From positions 1-23,179 of the forward strand of contig JAEYXM010000010.1 of NCBI GenBank assembly GCA_023428465.1: DNA of 23,179 nucleotides, in the 5' to 3' direction. Below, in pieces: positions 21,371-23,179 of the stretch. A program made the position numbers and the translations under genes. The notes under the pieces were generated by a model, which did no database searches, was not told the origin of the DNA, and was given only the letters and a program-made list of their open reading frames with translations. The stretch comes from Actinomycetes bacterium. GTDB lineage: Bacteria > Actinomycetota > Actinomycetes > Actinomycetales > Cellulomonadaceae. Position 1 is the first letter of the stretch, and every line of letters begins with the position of its first letter.

Positions 21371-22023
21371 CGCGGCGCGCGGCCTGGCCGCTGCGCGACG
21401 CCGTCGTGGTGGCGGTGCTCGCGGCGGTCTTCGGCTTCCTGTACTGGGCGCTCGTCCAGGCGTGGGGCTGGCTGCAGGTCGCCATGGGGCCCCTCGGCGA
21501 CCTCGCGCAGAACGCCCTGATGGGCGGCTGGATGGTGGTGGCGCCGCTCGCGGTCTTCATCGTGCGGCGACCGGGAGCCGGCGTGGCCGCCGAGATCGGG
21601 GCCGCGTTCGTGGAGTTCGCGTTCCTCGGCTCCCCGGCGGGACCGCTGCTGCTGGTCGCGGGCATCGTGCAGGGCGGCGGCGCGGAGCTGCCGTTCGCGC
21701 TCACGCGGTACCGGCGCTTCGGGTGGCCGGTGTTCCTGGTCTCAGGCGTGAGCGCGGCGACCGCCAGCTTCCTCTGGGCGGGCACCCTGTACGACTGGTG
21801 GACGCAGGACTACCTGCTGCTGCGGGTCGTCCTCCAGCTCGCGGGCGGGGTCGTGCTCACCGGGGTCCTCGCCAAGGTGCTCGCGAGCGGCCTGCTGCGG
21901 ACCGGGGTGCTCGACGACTTCGCCGCCGGCGAGGACCTCGCGGACGCGCCGGACGGGGAGCCGGTTGCCCAGCCGGACGACGCGCTGGGCGACCTCGCGT
22001 CCGACAGGGTGCCCGGCGCATGA
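21367..22023 (+). CDS. ykoE: Thiamine ECF transporter substrate-binding membrane subunit (YkoE type)
   Basis: This 218-residue protein has about five to six membrane segments, starting with DAVVVAVLAAVFGFLYWALVQAW and ending near LLLRVVLQLAGGVVLTGVLAKVL, then an acidic hydrophilic tail of about 40 residues. Length, topology and the segment EIGAAFVEFAFLG fit the YkoE family, the S component that captures thiamine or its hydroxymethylpyrimidine precursor for an energy-coupling-factor transporter. The ATG at 21367 overlaps the ykoF stop, and its stop overlaps the next ATG. The riboswitch upstream supports thiamine as ligand. Confidence 0.92.
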   Translation: MTRRAAWPLRDAVVVAVLAAVFGFLYWALVQAWGWLQVAMGPLGDLAQNALMGGWMVVAPLAVFIVRRPGAGVAAEIGAAFVEFAFLGSPAGPLLLVAGIVQGGGAELPFALTRYRRFGWPVFLVSGVSAATASFLWAGTLYDWWTQDYLLLRVVLQLAGGVVLTGVLAKVLASGLLRTGVLDDFAAGEDLADAPDGEPVAQPDDALGDLASDRVPGA

Positions 22024-23179
22024 CGCGTGCCGTCACGGTCGCCGAGCTGTCCGTGCAGTTCGCGCGGGCCCGGCGACCGGCGGTGCGCGGCGTGGACCTC
22101 GTCGTCGGCAGGGGCGAGCGCGTCGTGCTCACCGGGCCCTCCGGGTGTGGCAAGTCGACGGTGGTGCGGGTCCTGACCGGCGTCGTGCCCCAGTCCGTGC
22201 GTGCGGACGTCCGGGGCCGGGTGGACGTCCTCGGTCACGACCCGCGCACGACGCCGGTCCCACGGCTCGCGCTCGACGTCGGCTGGCTGGGGCAGGACCC
22301 GTCCACGAACGCGTGCCTGCCCGTCGTCGAGGACGAGGTCGCGCTGCCGCTGGAGAACCGGGGCGTGCCACGCGCCGAGATGGCCGGGCGCGTGCGCGCG
22401 GCTCTCGAGGCGGTCGGTGCCGCGCACCTCGCGGGACGCCGGGTGTCGCGCCTGAGCGGCGGCGAGCAGCAGCGCGTCGCGCTCGCCGCGGTGCTCGCCG
22501 GCGACCCGGAGGTGCTGGTCCTCGACGAACCGACGGCGATGCTCGACCCGGTCGCGGCGGCGCGCGTGCTCGAGGTGCTCGGGCGGGACCGGCCCGGTCG
22601 CGCCGTCGTGGTCGTGGAGCACCGTCCGGACCGGCTGCCCTGGGCACCCGACCGGATCGTGCGCCTCGACGCGCCGGTCGCACCGGTGGCCGCGGGCCCG
22701 CGCCGCTCCCGGCCCGAGGTCGGCGCACCGCGTCTCACCCTCCGCGGCGCGACCTTCCGGCAGGACGGCCGCGACGTCGTGCGGGGCGTGGACCTCACGT
22801 TGCGGGCGGGCCAGGTGACCGCCGTCGTCGGCGCGAACGGGGCCGGGAAGTCCTCGCTGCTCCTCGGGTGCGCGGGCTTCCTCGACGGTGACGCTCCCGC
22901 CCACGCCGACGGCGTCGCGCTCGCGTTCCAGCGGCCCGAGCACCAGCTGATCGCGCGGAGCGTCGCGCGTGAGGTGGGCACTCGCGGTGGGCCGTGGCTG
23001 GAGCGGGTCGGGCTGGCCGGGCTGGCGGCGGCGGACCCGTTCCGCCTGTCCGGCGGCCAGCAGCGCCGCCTCGCGCTCGCGGCCGTCCTCGCCCTGGGCC
23101 GGCCGGTGCTCCTCGCGGACGAGCCGACCGCCGGGCTCGACCCGGAGGCCGCGGGCGTCGTCGCGGGCCTGCTCGTGGG
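22020..23179 (+). CDS. ykoD: Thiamine ECF transporter duplicated ATPase (YkoD type), 3'-truncated
   Basis: At least 386 residues are present and the frame runs off the right edge without a stop. Two ABC ATPase units are fused. The first has Walker A GPSGCGKST, signature LSGGEQQR and Walker B VLVLDEPTAMLD. The second has Walker A GANGAGKSS, Q-loop FQRPEHQ, signature LSGGQQRR and Walker B VLLADEPTAGLD. A tandem ATPase is typical of YkoD. The ATG at 22020 overlaps the ykoE stop (ATGA). The order ykoF-ykoE-ykoD predicts a ykoC-like transmembrane coupling subunit just past the window. Confidence 0.93.
   Translation, partial: MTRAVTVAELSVQFARARRPAVRGVDLVVGRGERVVLTGPSGCGKSTVVRVLTGVVPQSVRADVRGRVDVLGHDPRTTPVPRLALDVGWLGQDPSTNACLPVVEDEVALPLENRGVPRAEMAGRVRAALEAVGAAHLAGRRVSRLSGGEQQRVALAAVLAGDPEVLVLDEPTAMLDPVAAARVLEVLGRDRPGRAVVVVEHRPDRLPWAPDRIVRLDAPVAPVAAGPRRSRPEVGAPRLTLRGATFRQDGRDVVRGVDLTLRAGQVTAVVGANGAGKSSLLLGCAGFLDGDAPAHADGVALAFQRPEHQLIARSVAREVGTRGGPWLERVGLAGLAAADPFRLSGGQQRRLALAAVLALGRPVLLADEPTAGLDPEAAGVVAGLLV

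Noticed and set aside
1..23179. CRISPR arrays, insertion sequences, tRNA or rRNA genes
   Set aside because: No regularly spaced direct repeats, transposase-like frames, terminal inverted repeats or tRNA/rRNA signatures were seen by eye; only short tandem repeats listed above.

Overview
This is a GC-rich chromosomal segment from an actinobacterium. I suggest Cellulomonas or a close relative. The reasons are the very high G/C at third codon positions, a mycothiol S-conjugate amidase (mycothiol is an actinobacterial thiol), TANNNT-type promoters including one that looks leaderless, and a large modular secreted xylanase. Genes are tightly packed; the longest gene-free stretch is 297 bp (20402-20698) and is filled by a promoter, a TPP riboswitch and its downstream hairpins. 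I see no tRNA, rRNA, insertion sequence, prophage or CRISPR array.

Layout. (1) 2-3385 (+): 3' part of a modular xylanase with a CBM tail, a GH10 domain, two CBM9-like modules, three SLH-like repeats and a CE4 deacetylase domain. (2) 3556-7493 (+): a Bax-inhibitor-1-like membrane protein, cystathionine beta-synthase (cbs), a CE7 acetyl(xylan) esterase and an FKBP-type prolyl isomerase. (3) 7514-8536 (-): a GH43 glycosidase that converges on the FKBP gene across a strong hairpin serving both directions. (4) 8659-12479 (-): ABC ATPase and permease followed by a sensor kinase and NarL-type regulator, with a perfect 13-bp hairpin between the two halves. (5) 12628-13278 (-): msrA, divergent from (6) 13365-17061 (+): a three-gene overlapping operon of metB, an AI-2E-type transporter and ilvA. 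(7) 17150-18204 (-): greA and a DUF4307 membrane protein. (8) 18334-20401 (+): mca, a small membrane protein and a nitrilase-family amidase, overlapping by stop/start codons. (9) 20461-23179 (+): promoter, TPP riboswitch and the thiamine-uptake genes ykoF, ykoE and ykoD; the last runs off the window.

Themes. The xylanase/deacetylase, the CE7 esterase and the GH43 enzyme fit outside-to-inside degradation of acetylated xylan. Cbs and MetB form the transsulfuration route between homocysteine and cysteine; MsrA, Mca and possibly the nitrilase add thiol and sulfur-amino-acid maintenance. From memory, cbs - metB - greA(-) - DUF4307(-) - mca - small protein follows the Mycobacterium tuberculosis Rv1077-Rv1083 neighbourhood. 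The esterase, FKBP, GH43, ABC/two-component and msrA block would then sit between cbs and metB.

Most of the window is recognisable. The points most worth following are the Tyr at the expected second metal His of the CE4 domain, the mca/small-membrane-protein/nitrilase operon, the dyad over the msrA-metB divergent promoter, the palindrome between DUF4307 and mca, and the hairpins after the riboswitch. I did not find a clearly unprecedented system.
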